From Phycisphaerae bacterium (GTDB taxonomy: Bacteria; Planctomycetota; Phycisphaerae; Sedimentisphaerales; Anaerobacaceae), in NCBI GenBank assembly GCA_030615025.1, contig JAUXAB010000031.1, positions 1-37,309 of the forward strand: a DNA stretch of 37,309 nt, written 5' to 3'. Position 1 is the first letter of the stretch. Every line of letters begins with the position of its first letter. The position numbers were made by a program, and so were the translations under genes. Of the stretch, positions 16,344 to 24,712 are shown in pieces. Under the pieces are notes generated by a model. That model ran no database searches. It was not told the origin of the DNA and saw only the letters and a program-made list of their open reading frames with translations.

Positions 16344-19300
16344 CTAATCAACCAACTTAACTTGAGATATCTGTGCCTTTTTGGCTAATTCCTCCGCCTG
16401 TTTCTTTAACCACTCATTAATTTCTTCTTTAGTATCAAATATTCCCTCCTCATTATGCGGCAGCACCACAATCCGTACAAATTCTGCCAAATCTGCATAG
16501 TTTTCCGGTTCATTAAATAAGTTGATGATATCTTCCCTCACCTTATTCATAACCCTCCTTGCTATCGGCTTTACTTTCTCAGCATGCACTTCGTCAATCA
16601 ATACCGCCATACACGCATGCCTTACCGCTAGTGGCCAATTATGCAAGAACTCCTGCCAAAAAAGCATCCTTAACATATCAAGCGTATCGTTTTCTCCGCC
16701 TCTCCCCAACGCCTTCAAGAACCGAAACGAATTGTGCAGCCGTAATAATTGCCGTGGATTACTAAACTCAAACAAACCCGCAAGCCGGTAAAACTCCTTA
16801 CCCTCTTCTGGCCTGTCCTTTATTTCTATATCGTCACTCTTTTTATCGTCTGATTTCCGGTCCTTTTTGCTTTTCTTGTGTTGTGGCCTTGATTTAGCAG
16901 CTTCATCCTGCGTAGCGACCTCAAAATCCTGGCCCATGCCTCCAAGCCCAACTATTTTTCCCTTACCTTCCTCAGACGTACTTGGAGCGAGACCCTTATC
17001 ACTATCTGGACTGCTCGTATTTATTGGTGGAGTAACTATGGGTGATTCTGGTCGCTCTTCAAAATGTTCCCATTCTTCTTTTTCAAATAGAAATAATTTT
17101 TCGTATACATAGTTCCTAAGTTTTCCATGCTTTACTGGTTCAAGCCTCACAGGAAGTTGGATTATCTTTCCTAAATAATCACGCGCCACCTCTGCGGAGC
17201 TCCTACTGTTGCCATCCTCTTCCTCTGCCAATGTTCTGTAATGCCTTTCAATTGCCTTAAATGCAATACGATGATCGATACAGATCATCACGATCACATT
17301 AGGTATCGTCATCACTAATCTTATCGCATCCAGTGTTTCTGCGATATAAATCGACTTGCATCTGTCAAGATCATCTACGAAAACTAAAAGCTTTCTGTCT
17401 TTTCCGATTTTTATCTTTGTAAGTGGTATTCTTATACTTCTTTTTAGTTTAAGTTTGCACAATGTAGTAATATGTCTTTTGAGAACAGGGATAAGCCCTA
17501 AATGTTCTCCGTAATCAGGAAGCTTAAAATACGTCTGCAACTTAATATCTAACGGATGTTCGGTCTTCTTCTTGAAAATACTTATTCCAAATAATGGCAA
17601 TATCACATAAGCCACTTTAATCAAGCCATCAAGAAATTCCTTCAAGTTTGGCTTTTCTTTAAGATAGTTTGTTAATAAGGTCGGATCATAATATTGCCTT
17701 AATAGATATATTAAAACTGGGGATATTATAAAACCTACCAATATTAATAAGCTTAGTTTATTCTCCTTGTAGGCAAATGCCACACGTTGCAATTGACGCT
17801 TCAAAAAGTTCTTCTCCCTAAGCCCTTTTACTACCTCCTGTGCTAACCCAGCGGCGGTTTTACCCGTCTGCTCATATTCCCACGCATTAAATAAAGCAAA
17901 GTCAAATCTGCCTTTTTGCCGTTCCTTTAGCTTTCTTTTAAGGATTTCCATAACCGAACTTTTGCCTTCACCCCAGTTCCCCATAAGCGCAAGCGTAAAA
18001 CCGTTATTGAAATCAGTATGTATTATAGTATCTGCAAATGCATCGATTAGTGTCTCTCTTCCAAGATCGTCTACATCACTCACCTCATCACTTCGTAATG
18101 TGGCAATCCTCCCAAGTACCTTTATAATTTTGGAGACGATGCCTTTTATTATTCCTCCACCGGCATTTTTCTTTGCTGACTCAAGTAAGTCACCTACTTG
18201 TTCTCGTACTTCGTCATCTACAAGAACTCCCGGCCTTAAAATATAAACACCTGCTTTATATTTTAATTGCTGATGCCCAAGTTTGCCTTCAAGCCAGTTT
18301 TTCTCTCCCGGATATTTATTTGTGTATCCGCTCAGTTGGTTCAGTTCACCTTCGAACATATAATTGGCAAGCTTTGGTTCAGGAAAATCTTTTTGATAAC
18401 CGGCAAGAACTAAGGCAATATTTTTATCTGAATCATTTAGTCTGTGTATCTGTGCTGCTGTTCTTTTATTTTTCTTTATCTGTAAGTTGATGTAATCCTC
18501 ACAAGGCGCATTAATGCTAAGACCATGTTTATCTTTTGCCAGTTCAACTAAGCTCCTATTCAATCGCCTACCAGCCCCACTCAACGGACTTGCAAAAAGC
18601 AGTTGATTATATGTTGGAAAATCTTCTTCTAAAACTCGACTTGCTTCTCCATCATCTTCATACTCCAATATTGAGAAAATATCATTCTGTATTTTGTCAG
18701 CAAAAACTAAATATTTGGCTGCCCCATAAATATTCATAGCATCGCCGTAAACTTCCATATCCTCTAATGCTTTGTTAGATTCTTTAGTGAAAATACGAAA
18801 TGTTATTAGCGCCAAAGATTTGCCATCAACCTCTTTTACCTCCGTAACACAGTTTGGTCTGTACTCGTCTTCTCCGAGAGATGGCACAGCCGACAAACTC
18901 TCTTGAGAATATTCTTTTTCACTTACCATAAATTTTTCAAATGCATTACGTAATTCCTCGTTACTCTTGAACACTCCTCCCGGCGCATCAGGACTTGACG
19001 CTATTATCAAATCTTCATAATCCGGAAAATCGCTGATTGAGATGGTTTCATGACCTTTATTCTTAACTTCAATAATTTCAAAAGGTTCAGATGATTTGTC
19101 CTGACTTGGAAATACAATATAACCAGCGATTAGAGATTTCATGCTAAATCGAAGATTTTCAGCAGCCATCCCTAAGACATTACGGACAGCTAAAAGCTTG
19201 AAATCTATTACAGCTATAATCATATCTGACTCTAAATTAAAAATACCAATATCAGGTTCACTTTCGCCTAAAACTTCAATAGAATCAGACGGGTAGCCTT

Positions 19301-19811
19301 TTTCATTTTTGAGAAACTCTACAAAAGCATTCTGCAAAGCTTCATGTTTTCCTAATGCTTTATTTCCTCTTTTATCTTCTGATTCATCAGCCGTTTCAAC
19401 AGCCTGCTTTATACGATTCTCAAGATAATCCAACGTATGGCCAATGTATTGCTGCATTGCTGCATAAACGTAGTTTTCAGCAGTTCTAAGTTCTCCGACT
19501 CTGCTGATACCATGTTTTATTGCTAGATCATTAAGTCCTTTGCCTTCACTACATTCGTACATTAGGTATAAGCCAATGCTTACGATTTCCTCAAGAGAAC
19601 CTGCATTCGGAGGTTTATTTTTACCTGTACCTTCCAAAAGGGATAGAGTCGGATATCGATCAAAGTGATTCTGTATGATTGCTTTAATCTCTGGAACTGA
19701 TTTACAGTATTCGATAAAAGCCTTAATACGTGGGTTAACATTTTCGGCATTAACATTATCAAGTGGCTTGCGTCTCTTGCGAAACTCCTCAAGAACAGAT
19801 TCTACATTCAT
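16344..19811 (-). CDS. KAP-family P-loop NTPase with tandem nuclease-like N-terminal repeats
   Basis: 1155 residues from the ATG at 19811, which has GGAAGG upstream; an earlier in-frame TTG (19829) lies over that site and is not preferred. Residues about 155-285 resemble the N-terminal PD-(D/E)xK nuclease of type I restriction subunits: EKGYPSDSI, EPDIGIF (185-191) and AVIDFK (D203, K205). A second copy (about 285-410) has NAFEKFM, EKEY and DFPTYNQLLFAS but lacks the D-x-K. The KAP domain follows: Walker A GNWGEGKS (611-618), two membrane helices (about 686-705, 730-746), and Walker B LLVFVDDLDRC (808-818). A charged low-complexity stretch lies near 960-1020. The gene looks more A/T-rich than its neighbours, suggesting transfer. 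An anti-phage role is inference. Confidence 0.85.
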   Translation of the reverse strand: MNVESVLEEFRKRRKPLDNVNAENVNPRIKAFIEYCKSVPEIKAIIQNHFDRYPTLSLLEGTGKNKPPNAGSLEEIVSIGLYLMYECSEGKGLNDLAIKHGISRVGELRTAENYVYAAMQQYIGHTLDYLENRIKQAVETADESEDKRGNKALGKHEALQNAFVEFLKNEKGYPSDSIEVLGESEPDIGIFNLESDMIIAVIDFKLLAVRNVLGMAAENLRFSMKSLIAGYIVFPSQDKSSEPFEIIEVKNKGHETISISDFPDYEDLIIASSPDAPGGVFKSNEELRNAFEKFMVSEKEYSQESLSAVPSLGEDEYRPNCVTEVKEVDGKSLALITFRIFTKESNKALEDMEVYGDAMNIYGAAKYLVFADKIQNDIFSILEYEDDGEASRVLEEDFPTYNQLLFASPLSGAGRRLNRSLVELAKDKHGLSINAPCEDYINLQIKKNKRTAAQIHRLNDSDKNIALVLAGYQKDFPEPKLANYMFEGELNQLSGYTNKYPGEKNWLEGKLGHQQLKYKAGVYILRPGVLVDDEVREQVGDLLESAKKNAGGGIIKGIVSKIIKVLGRIATLRSDEVSDVDDLGRETLIDAFADTIIHTDFNNGFTLALMGNWGEGKSSVMEILKRKLKERQKGRFDFALFNAWEYEQTGKTAAGLAQEVVKGLREKNFLKRQLQRVAFAYKENKLSLLILVGFIISPVLIYLLRQYYDPTLLTNYLKEKPNLKEFLDGLIKVAYVILPLFGISIFKKKTEHPLDIKLQTYFKLPDYGEHLGLIPVLKRHITTLCKLKLKRSIRIPLTKIKIGKDRKLLVFVDDLDRCKSIYIAETLDAIRLVMTIPNVIVMICIDHRIAFKAIERHYRTLAEEEDGNSRSSAEVARDYLGKIIQLPVRLEPVKHGKLRNYVYEKLFLFEKEEWEHFEERPESPIVTPPINTSSPDSDKGLAPSTSEEGKGKIVGLGGMGQDFEVATQDEAAKSRPQHKKSKKDRKSDDKKSDDIEIKDRPEEGKEFYRLAGLFEFSNPRQLLRLHNSFRFLKALGRGGENDTLDMLRMLFWQEFLHNWPLAVRHACMAVLIDEVHAEKVKPIARRVMNKVREDIINLFNEPENYADLAEFVRIVVLPHNEEGIFDTKEEINEWLKKQAEELAKKAQISQVKLVD

Positions 19812-19850
19812 AAGTTTTTCCCTTCCCAAATTATTTCTCTTTGGCTAATA

Positions 19851-19871
19851 CAAAAAAAGCCGTTCCCGGCT
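19851..19871 (-). terminator. Terminator-like hairpin in the leader of the KAP gene
   Basis: On the minus strand AGCCG-ggaa-CGGCT (19871-19858) is followed at once by seven T residues (19858-19852). It ends about 40 bases before the KAP start codon, and no minus-strand gene lies between it and 20029. It may be an attenuator or a barrier to read-through into this gene. The stem is only 5 bp. Confidence 0.42.
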
Positions 19872-19979
19872 CGTAAAATGTTGATAACAACTCGCCACCA
19901 GAATTCAATGTTGCCTTCTCATAGCAGCCCCCAAAATACCCCAAATCAACTAATTTGTCAAACCTGCTTGTCCCGCCTG

Positions 19980-20013
19980 CCCCGTGAGATAGCGGAGCGT
20001 TATCTCACTGGGG
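19980..20013. repeat. Palindromic repeat CCCC-GTGAGATA...TATCTCAC-t-GGGG
   Basis: GTGAGATA (19984-19991) pairs with TATCTCAC (20001-20008) and is extended by CCCC/GGGG with one unpaired base. It is a free-standing hairpin in the spacer between the KAP gene and element B and looks like a REP-type intergenic unit. Confidence 0.55.
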
Positions 20014-20315
20014 TCAAATCAAATCCGAATGACCAAAAAAAGTAATTTTTGGTCATTTTTTTGTCCCTTTTGTGCATTTTGTGCCTTTTCGCGGCTATTA
20101 AAACACCTTTTTCGCCAGCTTTTGAATAAGGCCATTTCGATGGCCTTGTGTACGAAAGCAGGTATTTGCGACAAAGTTCACTTTACAAGCAAATCATGCC
20201 AAGAACACCAAACTGGCTGAAAACCTCCGTGATCTCTGTGTTCTCTGTGGCTAAAAATTCGTGTTATTTGTGTAAATTCGTGGCTAATTTTTTCCCAAAA
20301 AAAGTTATATTTTCA

Positions 20316-20344
20316 TTGAACATTTGGGGCAGGTTTGGTATAAT
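20316..20344 (+). promoter_or_regulatory. Sigma70-type promoter inside element B
   Basis: TTGAAC (20316-20321), 17-base spacer, TATAAT (20339-20344). Hexamers and spacing are the same as in copy A although the spacer itself has diverged. Confidence 0.6.
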
Positions 20345-20349
20345 ACAAA

Positions 20350-20410
20350 CAGCCATAGAAATGGCAGGTATTTAGCGGAGAACCGCACGTCTTAGTATCA
20401 GCAGATACAC
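20350..20410 (+). ncRNA. Candidate structured small RNA: three tandem hairpins (copy B)
   Basis: Same hairpins as copy A: GCCAT/ATGGC (20352-20365), GCGG/CCGC (20375-20386) and GTATC/GATAC (20395-20408), with AGAA, AGAA and AGCA loops. The only difference from copy A between the -10 box and the third stem is one base between stems two and three. It points toward recO, about 670 bases downstream. Type and function are not known. Confidence 0.45.
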
Positions 20411-21080
20411 GCCAAAAACCATTATTTGTCAAGCAAGGTAAGAAAGGTAAGCAAGGCAAAGTTTTGAATTTGGATCATTTAGATTTTGATATTGTTTCGG
20501 ATTTCGATATTCGGATTTCGTATTTCGCCAGTCACGGCACCTCTACATCTGTAGAGGACTCTCTACAAATCAGACTTTTTATGCAAAACGAACCCAATTT
20601 CCGAAAAAGCCAAATGAACGTAAATAAAGTATTAACAAAGGATTATGTAAATAAGACACTTGGTGAACACGGGAAAAACAAAGCCAAAACAAAGCCAAAC
20701 AAAGCCAATTTGCTAAATGCTCAAATGAACGTAAATAAAGTATTAACAAAGGATTATGTAAATAAGTCAAGTTGGGCAATTTATGAAAACAAAGCCAATT
20801 TTAACCCAAAACAAACCCAATCAAACCCAATTTCCCCGCCCCACGCGGCCAAACGAACCCAATTCAAACCCAATACAAACCCAATCAAAGCCAATTTCAG
20901 AGGCAAAAAAATGCTGCTGCATTTGACAATTAATGGACTGCGCAACAGAGTGCTGATATTCTACGTAAAAAGCGGCTTTTATTCCGATGCTCCAGAACTC
21001 GCTTTTTGTTTACGCAATACGATACCTGTCCTGAGCACATTTATACTGAGCGAAATCGAAGTAGTCGAAGGATACGAGAT

Positions 21081-21860
21081 ATGCTGACCAAGGACTTTGC
21101 TATTTGCATACGTGCTGCAGATTTCTCTGAAACATCGCAGATCGTAACATTTTTTACCAGGGCGACCGGCAAAATTAAGGCCATCGCCAAAGGTTCGAAA
21201 CGGCCCAAGTCGGCATTCGACGGCCCTATCGAAGTGTTCTCCTACGGCAAAATCGTTTTCTCCGACTCAACCAGGGAAAAACTCGCAACGCTAACTGAGT
21301 TCGAATCCGCCTATGGCGGGCCCGGCTTTACAAATCTATGCAGTAACCCTTTTGCTCTGAACTGCTCTTTTTTCGCTGCTGAACTATTGGCTCTGCTGAC
21401 AGATGAATACGACCCACATCCACAGCTTTTCGATAGTTTTCTGCAATTTTTACAAAACGCTAACGAGCGACAAGCAACACGCATCGAGCATCGAGAATCG
21501 AGCATCGAGAATCGAGACACCCTGGCATTACTGATATTATTTCAATTGGCCCTGCTCAAAGAAATTGGCCTGAGGCCGATTCTAAATGCCTGCGTAAATT
21601 GTAAAAACAGCTTCAGCCCCGATTGGCCGCAAGTTTATTTTAGCAGCTTGGCCAATGGCCTTATTTGCAGAGATTGCGAGGATAGTTTCCCCGACAAGAT
21701 TAGACTAATCAGAAATGCCGCGAGTTGCCTGGCCAATTTGAAAATGATTGCCGATTCGAATGAAAAAACGCTCAATGAAATCGAAAAGATTTTAATTTAC
21801 CACTTCACCAATACATTAGGCCGCCCACCTAAAATGGCAAAGCATATTTTAGAAACCTAA
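21081..21860 (+). CDS. recO: DNA repair protein RecO
   Basis: 259 residues from the ATG at 21081, chosen because MLTKDFAICIRAADFSETSQ is the family N-terminus and GAAGGA lies about 8 bases upstream. RecO anneals single strands and loads RecA with RecR. The N-terminal OB fold is visible to about residue 80. A CVNC...CRDC zinc finger follows in the C-terminal half. Residues about 135-146 (ATRIEHRESSIENRD) are encoded by five tandem copies of a 7-base unit and are not typical of the family. The ribosome binding site lies inside a dispersed 'ctgagcg...gtcgaagga' repeat. The 3' end overlaps the convergent gene by 12 bases. Confidence 0.9.
   Translation: MLTKDFAICIRAADFSETSQIVTFFTRATGKIKAIAKGSKRPKSAFDGPIEVFSYGKIVFSDSTREKLATLTEFESAYGGPGFTNLCSNPFALNCSFFAAELLALLTDEYDPHPQLFDSFLQFLQNANERQATRIEHRESSIENRDTLALLILFQLALLKEIGLRPILNACVNCKNSFSPDWPQVYFSSLANGLICRDCEDSFPDKIRLIRNAASCLANLKMIADSNEKTLNEIEKILIYHFTNTLGRPPKMAKHILET
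21483..21517 (+). repeat. Five tandem ATCGAG(C/A) heptamers inside recO
   Basis: Units at 21483, 21490, 21497, 21504 and 21511. Gain or loss of one unit would shift the recO frame, since 7 is not a multiple of 3. Five units keep the frame open here. Confidence 0.75.
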
Positions 21861-22418
21861 AAGCTTCAATATTCTTAGCTTATTGTCTAATTTTTCGTCC
21901 TTTTGAGTAATGGTGGTTACTATAAACAACCCTAAAGCTCCAAAAAACCAGAGAACCATAAAAAATAGTATCAAGCATTCAACAGAAAAACGAACAGTTT
22001 GGTATTCATTGTCAAAGGTATTGATATTCAACATAGACATGTAACGGCCAGGCACATAAAAGATTAAGAACAGGCACAACAAGCTCCATCCTGCAAGTGA
22101 AAGCGGCAGGAGCGTTGACTCTGTTGTGCTCACACGCTTGCGCCTATAGGATAAAGATTTCGGAGTAGGGACGTCTGACACGTCAGCGGTCTGCTTGACT
22201 TCAACCGGACCGGTTTCAAGTTCTTGTGTTTCTTGGGGTCTTTCACGCCCCGTTAGAAGTGAGTCGCGCGGTCGGACTGGCGCAGCTTCAGTCCGGACTT
22301 CTAACGGAGCACGCAGTTTTTTGTCACATTCCTCGCAAATAATACGACCATTGTACACAAAGGCCTGTTCAAAAATGGTTATGATTCCGCCGCAGTCTTC
22401 GCAGATTTCTTCTTGCAT
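21849..22418 (-). CDS. Zinc-ribbon membrane protein of unknown function
   Basis: 189 residues. The N-terminus holds CEDC and CEEC (about residues 6-9 and 28-31), a four-cysteine ribbon. A disordered, charged stretch follows (about 35-95), then two membrane helices near 107-127 and 147-172. Residues about 36-56 of the disordered part are encoded by a palindromic repeat (22250-22307). The family is not recognised. It converges on recO with a 12-base overlap and is followed on the same strand as ruvB, about 120 bases away. Real-gene status rests on the paired CxxC motifs and the two helices. Confidence 0.66.
   Translation of the reverse strand: MQEEICEDCGGIITIFEQAFVYNGRIICEECDKKLRAPLEVRTEAAPVRPRDSLLTGRERPQETQELETGPVEVKQTADVSDVPTPKSLSYRRKRVSTTESTLLPLSLAGWSLLCLFLIFYVPGRYMSMLNINTFDNEYQTVRFSVECLILFFMVLWFFGALGLFIVTTITQKDEKLDNKLRILKLLGF
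22250..22307. repeat. Nested palindromic element inside the zinc-ribbon gene
   Basis: Outer arms CCGTTAGAAGT (22250-22260) and ACTTCTAACGG (22297-22307) are perfect. Inner arms CGGACTG (22273-22279) and CAGTCCG (22289-22295) are perfect too. The element is in frame within a disordered segment. Confidence 0.68.
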
Positions 22419-22535
22419 ATATAAACCGCTCCGGCGTTCCTCTACCTGGACACAGCAATTAGAACATAAATCAAGCAGAAGTTCTTGTCAAACTCTACCC
22501 CAGGCGCCAGTATACTTATTCACGCCTTGTTGGAT

Positions 22536-23588
22536 TTACTGCTTGCCCTGCTCAAACAGCTCGGGCTGCTCTGAGTCGCTTTTCTTTTTATGGAACTTAA
22601 GCCCTAAATGTTCGCAGGCTGCTTTGGTAACTTCTCTACCCCGCTTGGTTCGGCGCAAAAAGCCAATTTGCAAAAGATACGGCTCAACCACATCTTCGAG
22701 AGTGTCCCTTTCTTCGCCGAGCGTCGCTGCAATCGCATCAACACCGGCTGGCCCCCCATCATAGACATTAACCAACGCACGCAGGAACGCTCTGTCCGGC
22801 TCATCTAACCCCAATGAGTCGATCTGCTCCATCGCCAGCGCTCTTTCGACAATTTCGGAACTAAGCACCCCTGAGCCTTTCACTTGCGCGTAGTCCCGCA
22901 CTCGCTTTAACAATCGATTCGCTACTCGAGGCGTCCCGCGGGACCGACCCGCAATTAGTTCCAGCGTCCCATCATCACACTGTAATTGCAACAAGTTTGC
23001 GGACCTCTCCAGAATCGCTGTCAGCTCTTCACTGGTATAAAAATTCAGATGATACAGCATCCCGAACCGACTGCGAAGCGGAGCACTGAGCAGCCCAGCT
23101 CGTGTCGTTGCGCCGATTAAGGTAAAACGCTTCAGCGGAAAATTTATCGTCTTTGCGTGCAGACCGCTGTCAACAGTAAAGTCAACCCTGAATTCTTCCA
23201 TTGCAGGATAAATAAACTCTTCGACCGGCGTGCTGAGGCGGTGGACCTCATCGATGAAAAGTACATCGCCTGTGTTTAAATTGCTCAAAAGGCCCATCAC
23301 GTCACCGGCCTTTACCAAAGCCGGCCCCGATGAGCAGCGCAACCTTGCCCCCATCTCGTTTGCTACAACATTAGCTAACGTTGTCTTGCCAAGACCGGGC
23401 GGGCCGTAAAACAGAATATGCTCCAACGGCTCAGACCTTTGCTTGGCCGCTGCTATGGCGATCGCCAGCTTTTCTCTAACGTTGCACTGGCCTACACACT
23501 CGTCCAGAAACTTTGGCCGAAGTGAAACGTTAAAGCTCTCTTCTGCCTCGTTCAGAGACTGCCCGCTTATGATTCTGCCTATTGCCAT
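22536..23588 (-). CDS. ruvB: Holliday junction branch migration ATPase RuvB
   Basis: 350 residues, typical length. It drives branch migration of Holliday junctions with RuvA. Walker A GPPGLGKTT, Walker B FIDEVHRLSTPVEE, the GATTRAGLLSAPLRSRFG sensor block and the C-terminal winged-helix domain are all present. The start is ATG at 23588. RuvA lies upstream on the same strand, separated by 141 bases containing dispersed repeats, so the two are less tightly packed than is common. Confidence 0.97.
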   Translation of the reverse strand: MAIGRIISGQSLNEAEESFNVSLRPKFLDECVGQCNVREKLAIAIAAAKQRSEPLEHILFYGPPGLGKTTLANVVANEMGARLRCSSGPALVKAGDVMGLLSNLNTGDVLFIDEVHRLSTPVEEFIYPAMEEFRVDFTVDSGLHAKTINFPLKRFTLIGATTRAGLLSAPLRSRFGMLYHLNFYTSEELTAILERSANLLQLQCDDGTLELIAGRSRGTPRVANRLLKRVRDYAQVKGSGVLSSEIVERALAMEQIDSLGLDEPDRAFLRALVNVYDGGPAGVDAIAATLGEERDTLEDVVEPYLLQIGFLRRTKRGREVTKAACEHLGLKFHKKKSDSEQPELFEQGKQ

Positions 23589-23619
23589 TTCGTATTGACC
23601 ATTTACTATTGACTATTTA

Positions 23620-23707
23620 CTATTGAAACTTAAAACTCGACATTCGAAATTCAACATTCCTTGTTCGATATTCGAATCCCATTTAGCGGATAACCGCCGG
23701 TTTTTTC
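23620..23707. repeat. Dispersed repeats between ruvA and ruvB
   Basis: The spacer has 'attcgaaattcaacattccttgttcgatattcga' words shared with 320-345 and 14840-14860. At 23683-23706 TTTAGCGGATAACCGCC followed by TTTTTT closely resembles hairpin two of elements A and B (GCGG-agaa-CCGC), here with an ataa loop. The T run on the plus strand is terminator-like, but no plus-strand gene precedes it. Confidence 0.5.
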
Positions 23708-23729
23708 TATGCGCTATCCGTTACTTTAT

Positions 23730-24359
23730 TCAGACCGCCACTCCCTGCTTTAACCTGTACACCAAAGGCACAAGTACCTCAGCCGAGTTTATATCAGGAT
23801 TCTTCTGACAGGCCAGCTCAATCAGCTCCATCGCATCAGCTCTTTTTTCACCCCAGGCGATAAGGATCTCCAAGGCTTCGGCCTGAAATGGCTTCAATCT
23901 CACTTCCGCTGCCTTAGCTGCCTCGGCTCCAACTGCAAAAGTTTGCAGCTTGCCACGTAATTCAGCGATAATTTGCTGGGACATCCTCTTGCCCACCCCC
24001 GGAAGTGACATCAGTGTCTTGTCATCGGCGTTCTCTATCGCCGCCGCTATCGTAGCTATCGGAATACTCAACGACCGCAATCCCTTTTTTATACCAATTC
24101 CTTTGACGCTGATAAATTTGGTGAAAAAATCCCTCTCGCCTGCACTCAAAAAACCGACCATCCTCGGTATCAGATTTCCACCGCCCGGCGTACCCTCATA
24201 GTATTCCATAGTGCAAAGCGTAATATCCGAGCCGATCTTATCCGACAGTGCACTTACACAATAGCTGGGCAGCATAACTTCATACCCGACCGGCCCGACC
24301 TGCACCAGAGCGCTCTCGCCGTCGAGTTTGACAAGTTTTCCTTCGACTCTTGCTATCAT
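23730..24359 (-). CDS. ruvA: Holliday junction binding protein RuvA
   Basis: 209 residues. MIARVEGKLVKLDGESALVQ is the OB-fold start, VKGIGIKKGLRSL and LMSLPGVGKRMSQQI are the two helix-hairpin-helix motifs, and the C-terminal domain (about 150-200) binds RuvB. RuvA tetramers hold the junction open for RuvB and RuvC. ATG at 24359. The preceding gene in the usual order, ruvC, is displaced upstream by the methyltransferase-PIN insertion. Confidence 0.96.
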   Translation of the reverse strand: MIARVEGKLVKLDGESALVQVGPVGYEVMLPSYCVSALSDKIGSDITLCTMEYYEGTPGGGNLIPRMVGFLSAGERDFFTKFISVKGIGIKKGLRSLSIPIATIAAAIENADDKTLMSLPGVGKRMSQQIIAELRGKLQTFAVGAEAAKAAEVRLKPFQAEALEILIAWGEKRADAMELIELACQKNPDINSAEVLVPLVYRLKQGVAV

Positions 24360-24712
24360 ATAGCCTCGTCAATACCGGCCCGCCAAACCGGACGTGGTAA
24401 TCTCATGTCTATTTAGCATCCGGTTCCACCTGGGGTTCTTTATAAATAATGAAAGTAACAGCAATACGTAGAATCATCAAGCGAAAATATCTATATTTTC
24501 TGTGACAGCCGCGGCGACCTGTCCGCAAATGATTGAAATCTGCAATCTGAAATTTGGAATTGTCTCTACACAAAACCCACTCACCAATCCACCAATTGGT
24601 CAATAATAATTTAGGAAATCCGCCAGAAAAAGAATATTCGGCAAATTAGCCGTCAGCCGCAGTCTGTTAGTATCATTGCCCGCCCACTGAAGCAACCACA
24701 AAGTAATCGGTA
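24360..24712. other. Gap between the PIN gene and ruvA
   Basis: No intact gene. It contains repeat-like words ('atctgcaatctgaaatttgg'). On the reverse strand there is a short open tail reading LLQWAGNDTNRLRLTANLPN and ending in a stop near 24604. It may be the end of a lost protein; it is too short to identify. This is the ruvA-proximal border of the inserted segment. I see no clear terminal inverted repeats. Confidence 0.4.

Larger units (their letters stand above)
20029..20930 (+). repeat. Dispersed composite element, copy B
   Basis: Collinear with copy A. It starts with an 11-bp hairpin ATGACCAAAAA/TTTTTGGTCAT (20029-20056) followed by seven T including the last stem base, then 'tttttcgccagctt', 'ggctaa...attcgtg' words, the promoter (20316-20344), the three hairpins (20352-20408), a CCTCTAC-atct-GTAGAGG palindrome near 20540, and the ATGCAAAACGAACCC segment at 20581. 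A 45-base block (20609-20765 range) occurs twice exactly, giving two NVNKVLTKDYVNK repeats. The low-complexity array uses 'aaagCCAAt' units as well as 'aacCCAAt'. The overlapping ORF (to 21087) drifts at amino-acid level from copy A and is not annotated as a gene. Confidence 0.7.

Noticed and set aside
20464-21087. 207-residue ORF of the same type in copy B
   Set aside because: Same reasons; it also includes a duplicated 45-base DNA block and runs into the recO start.
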